Assembly (NCBI RefSeq): GCF_000718635.1
Contig: NZ_JOBF01000011.1
Coordinates: 195,607-259,606 of the forward strand
Direction: 5' to 3'
Origin: Streptomyces varsoviensis
Lineage (GTDB): Bacteria; Actinomycetota; Actinomycetes; Streptomycetales; Streptomycetaceae
DNA: 64,000 bases
Shown here in pieces: positions 25,324 to 33,378 of this stretch. The position numbers were made by a program, and so were the translations under genes. The notes below the pieces were generated by a model. That model saw only the letters and a list, made by a program, of their open reading frames with translations, was not told the DNA's origin and searched no databases. Every line of letters starts with the position of its first letter. Within the stretch, counting starts at the first letter, position 1.

Positions 25324-25509
25324 TCAGCTCCGGGTGGCATACCGCACGAACTGCGCCCACTCGCGCCGCCCGATGGCGAAGTGGGGACGGGAGGTGTCTT
25401 TGGAATCCCGTACACAGACGGCGTGTTCGGTGATGGCCACCTCTATGCAGTTGTCGCCCGCGGTGCCGCTGTAGCTGGACTTGAACCAGGTGAGTTCGGT
25501 CGTGGTCAT
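25324..25509 (-). CDS. DUF397 protein (first copy)
   Basis: 61 residues: LTWFKSSYSG, GDNCIEVAITEHAV, VRDSKDTSRPHF and EWAQFVRYA. The ATG at 25509 overlaps the stop of the XRE regulator by 4 nt, so the two are translated together and probably work together. The second DUF397 copy follows 77 bp downstream. Confidence 0.93.
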   Translation of the reverse strand: MTTTELTWFKSSYSGTAGDNCIEVAITEHAVCVRDSKDTSRPHFAIGRREWAQFVRYATRS

Positions 25510-26375
25510 AGTGCTCCTCTGATCCGCTCCATCAGACCCACGGAGTCCTCGGGACTGAGGGCCTGTGAACGGGGTGTCGCATACCGTTGATGCAGGATGG
25601 CCGCCTCTTTAGGGCTAGCGATCAGCCGGCCGTTCTCCTGCCCTTCGGAGTACGCGAGCCGTCTGCCGTCGGTGGTCTCCAGAAGGGATAGGGGGCCGTC
25701 CAGACCCGCGTGCCGACGGCTGCACGTAGGCATGACCTGGATCGAAGTGTTGCGCAGGGTGGCGAGGTCCAGGATGCGATCCAACTGGCCGACCGTGACC
25801 TCGAAGCCGCCGAGTCCGCGTCGCAGGATGTGCTCTTCCATGATGAAGCTGAACTCGGTGTTGGGGCGCTCATTGAGCAACCGCTGACGCTCCATGCGTG
25901 CGGCCACCTGCGCCTCCATCTGTTCGTCCGACAGGGGAGGGATGCGGTTCTCGAACGCCGCGCGGGCGTATGCCTCCGTCTGCAACAGCCCTGGCACCAG
26001 ACGACACTCGTACGTACCGAGAGTCGCCGCGATCTTCTCCAGTCTCGCCCACTCCCGGAACCACGCGGCCAGCCCCGGGCGGCGCGTCAGGTGCCTTGCT
26101 GCCTTTCGCAGGGCGTTCGTGTTCCCGAGCACGCCCTCCGCCCGTTCCACGAAGTCCTTGTCCGGCATGCGGCGACCCAATTCGATGGACGCGACGGTGT
26201 GTTGTGAGAAGCGCACCACGTCGCCGAGTTCTGTTCGGCTGAGTCCCGCGTGTTCGCGCAGGGCTTGGACTATCGCGCCGAAGGTGCGCATGCTGTCGGA
26301 GGAGTCCGGTTCCCTCTCCCAGTCGCGCGCTTCGTCCTCGCGCGTTTCGTCCGGCGGATCGGTCATGTCGGTCAT
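25506..26375 (-). CDS. XRE-family regulator with DUF5753 domain
   Basis: 289 residues. An N-terminal acidic stretch is followed by a Cro/CI helix-turn-helix (GAIVQALREHAGLSRTELGDVVRFSQHTVASIELGRRMPDKDF), then the DUF5753 region with YECRLVPGLLQTEAYARA, MERQRLL and IQVMP. These regulators come with DUF397 partners and act in development or antibiotic control in Streptomyces; the ligand, if any, is unknown. ATG 26375. This XRE-DUF397-DUF397 set is self-contained and transcribed leftward. Confidence 0.92.
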   Translation of the reverse strand: MTDMTDPPDETREDEARDWEREPDSSDSMRTFGAIVQALREHAGLSRTELGDVVRFSQHTVASIELGRRMPDKDFVERAEGVLGNTNALRKAARHLTRRPGLAAWFREWARLEKIAATLGTYECRLVPGLLQTEAYARAAFENRIPPLSDEQMEAQVAARMERQRLLNERPNTEFSFIMEEHILRRGLGGFEVTVGQLDRILDLATLRNTSIQVMPTCSRRHAGLDGPLSLLETTDGRRLAYSEGQENGRLIASPKEAAILHQRYATPRSQALSPEDSVGLMERIRGAL

Positions 26376-26610
26376 ACGCGGCCACCTCCAGGTGACGTGA
26401 ATTCCCCGCGCTCAATTGACACAGCGTGACCACATGTTGTGCGTGCTGTCCATATCGGAACCGCGTACGTGCGCCGCCCGTACGCGGTTCCCCGCTGGTC
26501 AGTCCTCCTTTAGCGCTCGTAAGGGCGAGGGCTGAGCAGCCGAATTCGGTACGACTGCTGGTTACCGTACGTGCTTTCAGGTGGAGGTGTGCCGCCGAGG
26601 GCTCGACGGC

Positions 26611-27612
26611 TCAGTGGCCCAGCCGCGCCAGGGCCTGTTCCGGGTAGCGGCCGCCGGCTACCGCGTCGGGGGGGACGGTGGAGCGTAGGAGGGCGACCTG
26701 GTCGGGGGAGAGGGTGATTTCCGCGGCGGCGGCGTTTTCTTCCAGGTAGTGGGGGCGCTTGGTGCCGGGGATGGGGATGATGTCGTCGCCTTGGGCGAGG
26801 AGCCAGGCCAGGGCGGCTTGGGTGGGGGTGCAGCCGATCTGGGCGGCCACCTCGCCTATGGCGCGGACGAGGGCCAGGTTGCGGTCGATGTTCTCGTCGG
26901 AGAAGCGGGGCCAGCGGCGGCGGTTGTCGGTTTCGGCCAGTTCGGCGCGGGAGGTCACCGAGCCTGTCAGCATGCCCCGGCCCAGCGGGGAGTAGGCGAC
27001 CACCGCTATCCCCAGTTCGCGGCAGGTGGACAGGATGTCGCCTTCCACCACGTCGCGGGTGAAGAGGGAGTACTCCAACTGGATCGCGCTGATGGGGTGT
27101 TCGGCGTGCGCCCGGCGCAGCGTGGTGGCGTTCACCTCGCTCAAACCCAGGTGGCGCACCTTGCCCGCACGCACCAGTTCGGCCATCGCGCCCACCGTCT
27201 CCTCGATGGGCACCTCGGGGTTCCGGCGGTGGACGTAGTAGAGGTCGAGGCGGTCGGTGCCCAAGCGGCGCAGCGAGGCTTCGCAGGCCGCCGGGACGTA
27301 CGCGGCCGAGGTGTCCACGCCGTCGACCCGGCCCGTCGCGGGGTCGTGGCGCAGGCCGAACTTGGTCGCCAGCACCACGCTGTCGCGCCGCCGCGCGCCG
27401 CCGGACAGCCAGCGGCCGACCAGTTCCTCGTTGGCCCCGCGCCCGTACGCGTCGGCCGTGTCCAGCAGGGTGATGCCCAGCTCGGCGGCGCGGTCCAGGG
27501 TCCGCTGGGACTCCGCCTCGTCGGGGACCCCGTACGCGATGGACATGCCCATGCAGCCGAGGCCGATCGCCGACACCTCCGGGCCGTCGGTTCCCAGCGT
27601 GCGGTACCTCAT
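26611..27612 (-). CDS. Aldo/keto reductase
   Basis: 333-residue NADPH-dependent aldo/keto reductase (TIM barrel, AKR13/YakC-like). The catalytic tetrad is visible: Asp and Tyr in DTADAYG, Lys in LATKFG, His in DLYYVHR. Cofactor-binding [14 protein letters not shown] occurs near the C-terminus. The open frame runs far upstream, but ATG 27612 with AGGAG seven bases ahead matches the family start [19 protein letters not shown]. The physiological carbonyl substrate is unknown. It follows the MAB_1171c-type gene by 32 bp and may be co-transcribed. Confidence 0.92.
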   Translation of the reverse strand: MRYRTLGTDGPEVSAIGLGCMGMSIAYGVPDEAESQRTLDRAAELGITLLDTADAYGRGANEELVGRWLSGGARRRDSVVLATKFGLRHDPATGRVDGVDTSAAYVPAACEASLRRLGTDRLDLYYVHRRNPEVPIEETVGAMAELVRAGKVRHLGLSEVNATTLRRAHAEHPISAIQLEYSLFTRDVVEGDILSTCRELGIAVVAYSPLGRGMLTGSVTSRAELAETDNRRRWPRFSDENIDRNLALVRAIGEVAAQIGCTPTQAALAWLLAQGDDIIPIPGTKRPHYLEENAAAAEITLSPDQVALLRSTVPPDAVAGGRYPEQALARLGH

Positions 27613-27644
27613 CGCGTGCTCCTGTTCCTCGGTCATGCGGGGTT

Positions 27645-28892
27645 TCATGCAGGGGTTTCGGTGGCTGTCTGGTCCGTATGCGGTTTCGGGGCCTGCTGTG
27701 GCAGTGATCTGTACGCGCGCGCCACCGCCAGCAGCCACGCCACCTCGCCCGCGTAGTCGCCCTCCTTCGCCGACGACGGCTCCGGGACCACCGGATGCGC
27801 GCCGACCGGCACGTTGTCGCGCTTGGCGCGCAGCGCGGCCCGTACCGCCGTGGCGTACACGGCCGCGCGCAGCTCCTCGCCCGACAGGCCCGCCCGCCGG
27901 GCGTCGCGGTCCGCCGCGGCCATGGCGGCGGGCTCCATGTACGGCCGCAGGACGAGCAGCCCGTCCTGGATCTCGATCACCTTGCGGTACAGGCGGTAGT
28001 TGATGTCCCGCGGCATGAAGCGGGCCAGCCGGGCCAGCCGCGTCGGCGGCTCCGGGCTGAGCGCGATGTGCGGGAGCGCCCCGTACAGCGCGTCCCACAG
28101 CGGATGCAGCCGCTGGTAGGCCCAGAAGTTGCGGGCCAGCCGCCGCCAGTCCGAGAGCCGGGGCCCCCAGGACGGCATGGTGAGCCCGGCGACCAGGAAG
28201 GAGATGCCGATGCCGTTGGCCACCGGCGTCAGGAGTTCCCAGTCGAGCGGTTCCAGCCCGGACTGCACGGCGATCAGGGACGCGGCCCGGTTCAGGCAGT
28301 AGATGAGGCACGCGCCCGCGCCGATGCCCGTACTGAACAGGCCCCGGCGCAGCCACTGCCGCCCGGAGACCCGCCCGTACCGCCGGCACAGCCGCATGAT
28401 CTCGACCATGCCGGAGCCGAAGGCGCTCACGTACAGCAGGAGGTATCCGGCGACCAGCGGGCGGTGCGCGTTCTGCAGGAGGTAGTGCGCGCTGCGGCCC
28501 CGGGACTCGGACCCGGCGATGCCCCACAGCGTCAGCATCGCGGCCGCGCACAGCACGGCGATCACCAGCCGCACCAGCGCCCGCCGGCCCGCCTCCTCGC
28601 GGGGGTAGACCCAGTAGACGATGGCGATCAGGAAGGCCGCGCTGGAGCAGACGCCGCCCAGCAGGTGAATGCCGAGCGCGCCGAGGTTGGGCACGCCCAG
28701 CGCGCTGTCCACGGTCGCGGCGACGGAGGGGGTGGAGAGGGTGAAGGAGATTCCCTTGCAGGAGAAGGCGATGATCAGGGCGATGAGCGCCGGGTCCCCC
28801 CGGTGGTGGCGCACATCACGGAGTTTGTAGAGCAGGGCCAGCGCGCAGAGCGCGGCGCACGCCGGGAACACGACACTCTTGACACCTAGCAA
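27645..28892 (-). CDS. MAB_1171c-type integral membrane protein
   Basis: 415 residues with about seven hydrophobic segments in the first 250 residues (examples [49 protein letters not shown]), then a conserved cytosolic half with [21 protein letters not shown] and [28 protein letters not shown], as in the MAB_1171c/DUF6545 family. Function is unknown; it is sometimes labelled a transporter without proof. TTG 28892 with GGAGG five bases upstream is the best start. It is paired with the HExxH protein encoded 63 bp upstream, an arrangement seen in other actinomycetes. Confidence 0.82.
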   Translation of the reverse strand: MLGVKSVVFPACAALCALALLYKLRDVRHHRGDPALIALIIAFSCKGISFTLSTPSVAATVDSALGVPNLGALGIHLLGGVCSSAAFLIAIVYWVYPREEAGRRALVRLVIAVLCAAAMLTLWGIAGSESRGRSAHYLLQNAHRPLVAGYLLLYVSAFGSGMVEIMRLCRRYGRVSGRQWLRRGLFSTGIGAGACLIYCLNRAASLIAVQSGLEPLDWELLTPVANGIGISFLVAGLTMPSWGPRLSDWRRLARNFWAYQRLHPLWDALYGALPHIALSPEPPTRLARLARFMPRDINYRLYRKVIEIQDGLLVLRPYMEPAAMAAADRDARRAGLSGEELRAAVYATAVRAALRAKRDNVPVGAHPVVPEPSSAKEGDYAGEVAWLLAVARAYRSLPQQAPKPHTDQTATETPA

Positions 28893-28955
28893 CAGGTCCT
28901 CCGGGCCGTCACAACACTGCCGTCGATGATGCGCCGCAAGGCGTCGTGCGCGGGC

Positions 28956-29531
28956 TCAGTCCGGTGGATTGAGGGACTTCTCGATACGGGCGACCGCGTC
29001 CGCGTGATCGGACGGCACGTCCCATACGGACTCGACCGGGGGTCGGGTGACGCGCTCCAGAATCAGCGAGGCGACCATCTCCGCGGCCTGCTCCTCCTCG
29101 GTGGTGTAACTGGTGCGGCCGAGCACGTCCCGTACCCGCTGCGGATCGAGGTGCGGTACGAACGACTCGATGCCCATCGCGTCCGCCCCGGCGGCGTCCG
29201 AGTGGCAGCACAGCATGTGCGCCAGCTCATGGGCCACGATGTGGTCCCGGTGCAGCGCGCTGACGTTCGCCTCCACGACGATGAGGTCCATGTCGTCCAT
29301 GGCCAGCCACATGCCGCAGGGGCTCTGCGCGCCCAGGGCGACCGACATGAGCTGGATGGGCCGGCCGCGGTCCCGGCTCAGCTTCTCGGTGAGCGTGGCG
29401 ATCGTGCACCCGTCGGGCAGGTCCAGCCGCGCCAGGTGCGCCTCCGACGCGCGGCGCAGCGCCTTGTAGTCCTTGTGACCCCTTCTGCGTGGCCTGCCAT
29501 GGGCCTTGGAGGGTTGCGAGTCCTGCGACAT
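28956..29531 (-). CDS. ImmA/IrrE-like zinc peptidase domain protein
   Basis: 191 residues. A basic N-terminus (GRPRRRGHKDY) precedes a small domain with the zinc-peptidase motif HELAHMLCCH (HExxH) near residue 100 and a downstream acidic segment TTEEEQAAEMVASLILE that could supply the third ligand, as in ImmA/IrrE (DUF955). Such proteins cleave or sequester a partner regulator. The preserved partner is the MAB_1171c membrane protein immediately downstream, suggesting that the two form one signalling or defence pair. ATG 29531. No repressor gene is adjacent. Confidence 0.78.
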   Translation of the reverse strand: MSQDSQPSKAHGRPRRRGHKDYKALRRASEAHLARLDLPDGCTIATLTEKLSRDRGRPIQLMSVALGAQSPCGMWLAMDDMDLIVVEANVSALHRDHIVAHELAHMLCCHSDAAGADAMGIESFVPHLDPQRVRDVLGRTSYTTEEEQAAEMVASLILERVTRPPVESVWDVPSDHADAVARIEKSLNPPD

Positions 29532-29822
29532 GCGTCCTCCTCGAAGCCGCCGAAAACCGATGCTCCACCTGCCGAGCGATGGTAACTACCCCAGTCGGCG
29601 CCCGGACAATGGTCTTGGCCGAAAGCCCATGTTGGCCGGAACCGCCCGCCGCGCCCCCGGGCCCCGGCCGGAGCACGCTACCCGAAGGTCGCCGAGGTGT
29701 CCCGGCCGTACGGCCCGTGGCCGATCCACGCCGGTCCGCGGGGCCGACTGTCTCAAAGAGACGCTTCGCCGGGCAACGGCGGCCGCGGAGGGGGCGCGCC
29801 CGCTGCCGCCCCGCGGGGTTCT

Positions 29823-30231
29823 TCAGGTGTCAGGGGCCGGGGGCGGCTCGGCCGCGGCGTGGCCGGCGAGCACGCCCGTACGCTTGCGCTGGACGAGCCA
29901 GTAGTAGGCGAAGCCGCCGGCGCCGACCGCGCCGATGAACAGGAACGCGCCCCAGCGCAGATACCAGTGCTGCGGCCCCGTCGCGTTGTAGACCGCCACG
30001 CGCGATGTAGCTGATGCCGGCGGCGAAGGTGTGGAAGGTGCCGAGGGTGCGCTTGAGCTCGAGACGGTAGCCCAGCTCGGCGAGCGAGTCGTCGTCACGG
30101 GACGCGCCGCTCCGGGGGGACTGGAGGGGCACCGGCTCGCCGTCGTGCGCGGCGGCGCGCCGCGGGGACCGCGGGTGCTGAGGGGCGCCGTCGTGCGACG
30201 CGTCGTCGTACGTACCGCCCGGCCCGCTCAC
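29823..30231 (-). pseudogene. Amino acid/amine permease reduced to its two ends
   Basis: An APC-superfamily permease with its middle deleted. The GTG at 30231 overlaps the aldehyde dehydrogenase stop by 4 nt and opens a frame with a typical permease N-terminus (DDDSLAELGYRLELKRTLGTFHTFAAGISYIA). At about 30000 the frame breaks, and another frame continues with a permease C-terminus (YNATGPQHWYLRWGAFLFIGAVGAGGFAYYWLVQ). About 1.2 kb, some 400 residues and most membrane helices, is missing compared with a full permease. The operon position suggests the intact gene took up the precursor of the aldehyde oxidised by the neighbouring enzyme. Confidence 0.8.
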
Positions 30232-31697
30232 TCGAACCACCGCTGCGGGCGCGGCGCCGTGTTCCGCCAGATGTGCTTGGCCTCCTGGTACTCCGCCAGC
30301 CCGGCCGGGCCCAGCTCCCGCCCCACCCCCGACTGCTTCATGCCGCCCCACTCGGCCTGCGGCACGTACGGATGGAAGTCGTTGATCCACACGGTGCCGC
30401 ACCGCAGCCGCGCGGCGACCCGGTGCGCGCGCTCGGCGTCCCCCGTCCAGACCGCGCCGGCCAGGCCGTAGACGGTGTCATTGGCGAGGGCCACCGCCTC
30501 GTCCTCGTCGCGGAACCGCTCGACGGTGAGCACCGGGCCGAACGACTCGTCGCGCACCACCGACATCCCCGGCGCGCACTCGTCCAGGACCGTCGGCGGG
30601 TAGTAGAAGCCGCCGCTCAGCGCCGGGTCCTCGGGGCGCGCCCCGCCCAGGCGCAGCACCGCGCCCTCCGCCAGCCCGGCCGCCACGTACGCCTCGACCT
30701 TGTCCCGGTGCGCGGCCGAGATCAGCGGGCCGGTACGGGCGTGCTCGTCGAACGGGCCGCCGAGCCGGATCTCCCGCGCCCGCCGCACCACCTCGTCGAC
30801 GAACGCGTCGTGCAGGGAGTCCTCGACCAGCAGCCGCGCCCCGGCCGAGCAGACCTGCCCGGAGTGCAGGAAGACCGCCATCAGGGCGTAGTCGACGGCG
30901 GTGTCGAACTCGGCGTCGGCGAAGACGATATTGGGGTTCTTGCCGCCCAGCTCCAGGGCGACCTTCTTCACCGTCGGCGCGGCCGCCGCCATGATGCGCC
31001 GCCCGGTGACGAGACCGCCGGTGAAGGAGACCATGTCCACCCGCTCGTCCGAGGTGAGCGGCGCGCCCACGGTGTCGCCCGCGCCCAGCACCAGATTGGC
31101 GGCGCCGTCCGGCAGCCCGGCCTCGGCGAGGGCCCGCATCAGCAGGATCGCGGTGTGCGGGGTCAGCTCGCTGGGCTTGAGGACGAAGGTGTTGCCGGCG
31201 GCGAGCGCCGGGGCGACCTTCCAGGCCGTCTGGAGCAGCGGATAGTTCCAGGGCGTGATCAGCGAGCAGACGCCGACCGGCTCGTGCACCACCCGGCTGT
31301 CGGTCTCCGGGCTCCCGGCGTCGACGACCCGGTCGGTGCCGCCGGCGGCGCCGAGGTTGCCGAAGTAGCGGAAGCAGTTCGCGATGTCGTCCATGTCGTA
31401 CTCGCTCTCCACCAGCCGCTTCCCGGTGTCCAGGGACTCGGCTCGGGCGAACGCGGCCTTGTCGCGCTCCAGCAGGCACGCGACGCGCAGCAGCAGCCGG
31501 CCGCGCTCGGCGGCCGGGGTGCGGGGCCAGGGCCCGCGGTCGAACGCGTCGCGGGCGGCGGCCACGGCGGCGGCCGCGTCCTCGGGTCCCGCCTCGTCCA
31601 CGGCCGCCACCAGCGTGCCGTCCGCCGGACAGCGGATCTCGCGCGTACGGCCCTCGGCGGCCGTGGTCCACTGACCGCCGATGAACAGCTCCGGCAT
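30228..31697 (-). CDS. Aldehyde dehydrogenase, betaine-aldehyde type
   Basis: 489-residue NAD(P)-dependent aldehyde dehydrogenase, most like betaine aldehyde/gamma-aminobutyraldehyde dehydrogenases. It has ITPWNYPLLQTAWKVAPALAAGN, VLKPSELTP, SFTGG, the general base Glu in LELGGKNP and the catalytic Cys in HSGQVCSAG, ending with WGGMKQSGVGRELG. ATG 31697 has GGAGGGACC upstream and gives the usual length. It probably oxidises an amine-derived aldehyde. The downstream permease overlapping its stop is wrecked, so any uptake-linked role of the operon is probably lost. A rightward transporter gene lies divergent, 458 bp away. Confidence 0.93.
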   Translation of the reverse strand: MPELFIGGQWTTAAEGRTREIRCPADGTLVAAVDEAGPEDAAAAVAAARDAFDRGPWPRTPAAERGRLLLRVACLLERDKAAFARAESLDTGKRLVESEYDMDDIANCFRYFGNLGAAGGTDRVVDAGSPETDSRVVHEPVGVCSLITPWNYPLLQTAWKVAPALAAGNTFVLKPSELTPHTAILLMRALAEAGLPDGAANLVLGAGDTVGAPLTSDERVDMVSFTGGLVTGRRIMAAAAPTVKKVALELGGKNPNIVFADAEFDTAVDYALMAVFLHSGQVCSAGARLLVEDSLHDAFVDEVVRRAREIRLGGPFDEHARTGPLISAAHRDKVEAYVAAGLAEGAVLRLGGARPEDPALSGGFYYPPTVLDECAPGMSVVRDESFGPVLTVERFRDEDEAVALANDTVYGLAGAVWTGDAERAHRVAARLRCGTVWINDFHPYVPQAEWGGMKQSGVGRELGPAGLAEYQEAKHIWRNTAPRPQRWFE

Positions 31698-32155
31698 GGG
31701 GTCCCTCCGGGCTCGTGAGCAATGGCTCTTTGATGCGTGTTGATGTGTACGGGTCATATGGCGCGCCTGGGCGCGGGACGGCGTGGCGGGGCTGGTATGG
31801 GGCAGAGCCTAAGCGGCGGGGGACACGCGCACATGGCGTACGCCGCCGTTCGGCCGACGGATGCCGGGCGCGGGGCGGTGCCGCGGGCGCGCGTCGCCGG
31901 ACGTACGGGGGTGGGGTTCGGTCCGGGCGTTCCCTAGGGGACCCGACGGCCCGGGAGATCTCGGAGGTCCCGGTCATTCCGGTGATCGTCCTGGCGACGG
32001 ACGGCCGCGGGTGGACTAAAGATGGGGGCGCGGCCCGCATCCGTACTGCCGAAAGAGTAGGGGGAAGTCCCTCCGTGCGGACGACGCAGGAAGCACCGGC
32101 CGCGCGTCATTGTTGGAGGTATGAACGATGACCGACGGACCCGGCGAGGCGAGAC
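31698..32155. other. Intergenic, divergent promoter region
   Basis: 458 bp with no supported gene. Apart from promoter sequence for the leftward aldehyde dehydrogenase gene, the right-hand part has a TAAAGAT -10-like element at 32017-32023 followed by a foldable leader (32040-32081). Confidence 0.5.
32040..32081 (+). promoter_or_regulatory. Foldable 5' leader before the DMT transporter gene
   Basis: TCCGTAC (32040-32046) pairs with GTGCGGA (32075-32081), enclosing a smaller AGGG/CCCT hairpin (32059-32072) and a GAAAGAG segment. It sits after a possible -10 and about 75 nt before the start codon, as expected for a structured mRNA leader. It matches no riboswitch class I can name. Confidence 0.3.
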
Positions 32156-33280
32156 ATGAGCCCACTCGTGCTCTCGGTACTGCTCTGCGTGGTCTCCGCC
32201 GTCTGCTACGCGGCCGGCGCCATCGTGCAGGAGCGCGTCGCCGCCACCGGCCCGCACGGTACGTACGCGCCGCTGGCGCAGCCCCGCTGGTGGGGTGCGG
32301 TGGTCCTGACCGGCGCGGGGGCCGGGCTGCACGTCGCGGCGCTGGCGTACGGGCCGCTGAGCCTCGTGCAGCCGCTCGGGGCGCTCACGATCGTCTTCGC
32401 GCTCCCGATGGGCGCCCTCGTCGTCCGCCGCCGGGTCGCCGCCGCGGGCTGGCGCGGCGCGATCCTCGCCTCCGCCGGGCTCGCCGGCCTGATGTCGTTG
32501 ACCGGCGAGGCCCGCCCAGGGGAGTCCCTGGACACCTCCGAGCGGCCGGTGCTCGCCGTCGGCGTGCTCGTCGCGGCCGCGCTGCTGGTGCTCGGGGCGC
32601 GCTGGGTGCGCCGCCCGGTGGTCCGGGGCGTGGCGCTGGCCGTGGCGGCCGGCGCCGTCTTCGGCATGGCGTCCGTGTTCACCAAGACCGTCGCCGAGGG
32701 CTGGGCCGACGGCGAGGCGCTGGCCGTCCTCGCGCCCAGCATGGCGGCCGTCGCGGTGCTGGCGGTCTCGGGGCTGCTGCTCTCGCAGGCCTCCTACCGG
32801 GGGGCGGGGCTCGCGGCGCCGCTCGCCACGGCGACGGTCGTCAATCCGGCGGTCGCGGCGGCGGTGGGGATAGCGGCGATGGGGGAGCGGTTCCGGTACG
32901 GGTTGCCGGGCGAACTGCTGGCGCTCGTCGCCGCCGCGGTCGCGGCCGTCGGAGTCGTCATGCTCACCGTCGAGGGCAGCAAACACGAGCCGCAGGAGCA
33001 GGAGCGGGAGCGGGAGCAGGAGCGGGAGACGGACGGGCCGCGCGGGCCGCGGGGGCCGGGCGGGACGCGCACCACGACCCCGCTGCCCCGGCCCGCCCGC
33101 GAACTGTCGCCGAACCCCGCGGCCGCCGCCCCCGCCGCCGCGCCCGAGCCGTCCCTGGAGCGCAGGTCGCGGCTGCGGCTGCCGCGCGGCGAGCGGTTCG
33201 GCGCGTTCAGGGGAGCGGCCGACGAGGACGGTACGGGCCGCCGCCTGGTGACGGCGGGCGCGAAGAGCACCGCGAAATAG
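32156..33280 (+). CDS. DMT-superfamily (EamA/NIPA-like) transporter
   Basis: 374 residues with about nine to ten hydrophobic segments in two halves (LSVLLCVVSAVCYAAGAIVQERVA; PLSLVQPLGALTIVFALPMGALV; GVALAVAAGAVFGMASVFTKTVAEGW; VVNPAVAAAVGIAAMGERF; LLALVAAAVAAVGVVML), the pattern of drug/metabolite transporters. The last hundred residues are a polar, charged and Ala/Pro-rich cytoplasmic tail (EQEREREQERE) encoded by a short DNA repeat. ATG 32156 has GAGG six bases upstream. An ATG at 32128 with a better ribosome site opens a different frame that shadows this gene. Substrate unknown. Confidence 0.85.
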   Translation: MSPLVLSVLLCVVSAVCYAAGAIVQERVAATGPHGTYAPLAQPRWWGAVVLTGAGAGLHVAALAYGPLSLVQPLGALTIVFALPMGALVVRRRVAAAGWRGAILASAGLAGLMSLTGEARPGESLDTSERPVLAVGVLVAAALLVLGARWVRRPVVRGVALAVAAGAVFGMASVFTKTVAEGWADGEALAVLAPSMAAVAVLAVSGLLLSQASYRGAGLAAPLATATVVNPAVAAAVGIAAMGERFRYGLPGELLALVAAAVAAVGVVMLTVEGSKHEPQEQEREREQERETDGPRGPRGPGGTRTTTPLPRPARELSPNPAAAAPAAAPEPSLERRSRLRLPRGERFGAFRGAADEDGTGRRLVTAGAKSTAK

Positions 33281-33286
33281 CGGGTC

Positions 33287-33320
33287 CGGCGGGGGCTTCG
33301 CCAGGGGCGGAGCCCCGCCG
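33287..33320 (+). terminator. Hairpin after the DMT transporter gene
   Basis: CGGCGGGGGCT pairs with AGCCCCGCCG (one bulge) across a 13-nt loop, beginning 7 nt after the stop codon. Confidence 0.7.
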
Positions 33321-33378
33321 ACGCCGGCCCGGCCGTCAGTCCATGATCAAGATTATTGGATTGTCAGTGCCGACCCGT

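Noticed and set aside
32128..33342. A 400-codon N-terminal extension of the murJ-like gene beginning at ATG 32128, with a good ribosome site
   Set aside because: It is Arg/Gly-rich and out of frame with the DMT transporter, which occupies the same bases with proper helices. Only the part after 33343 matches MurJ.
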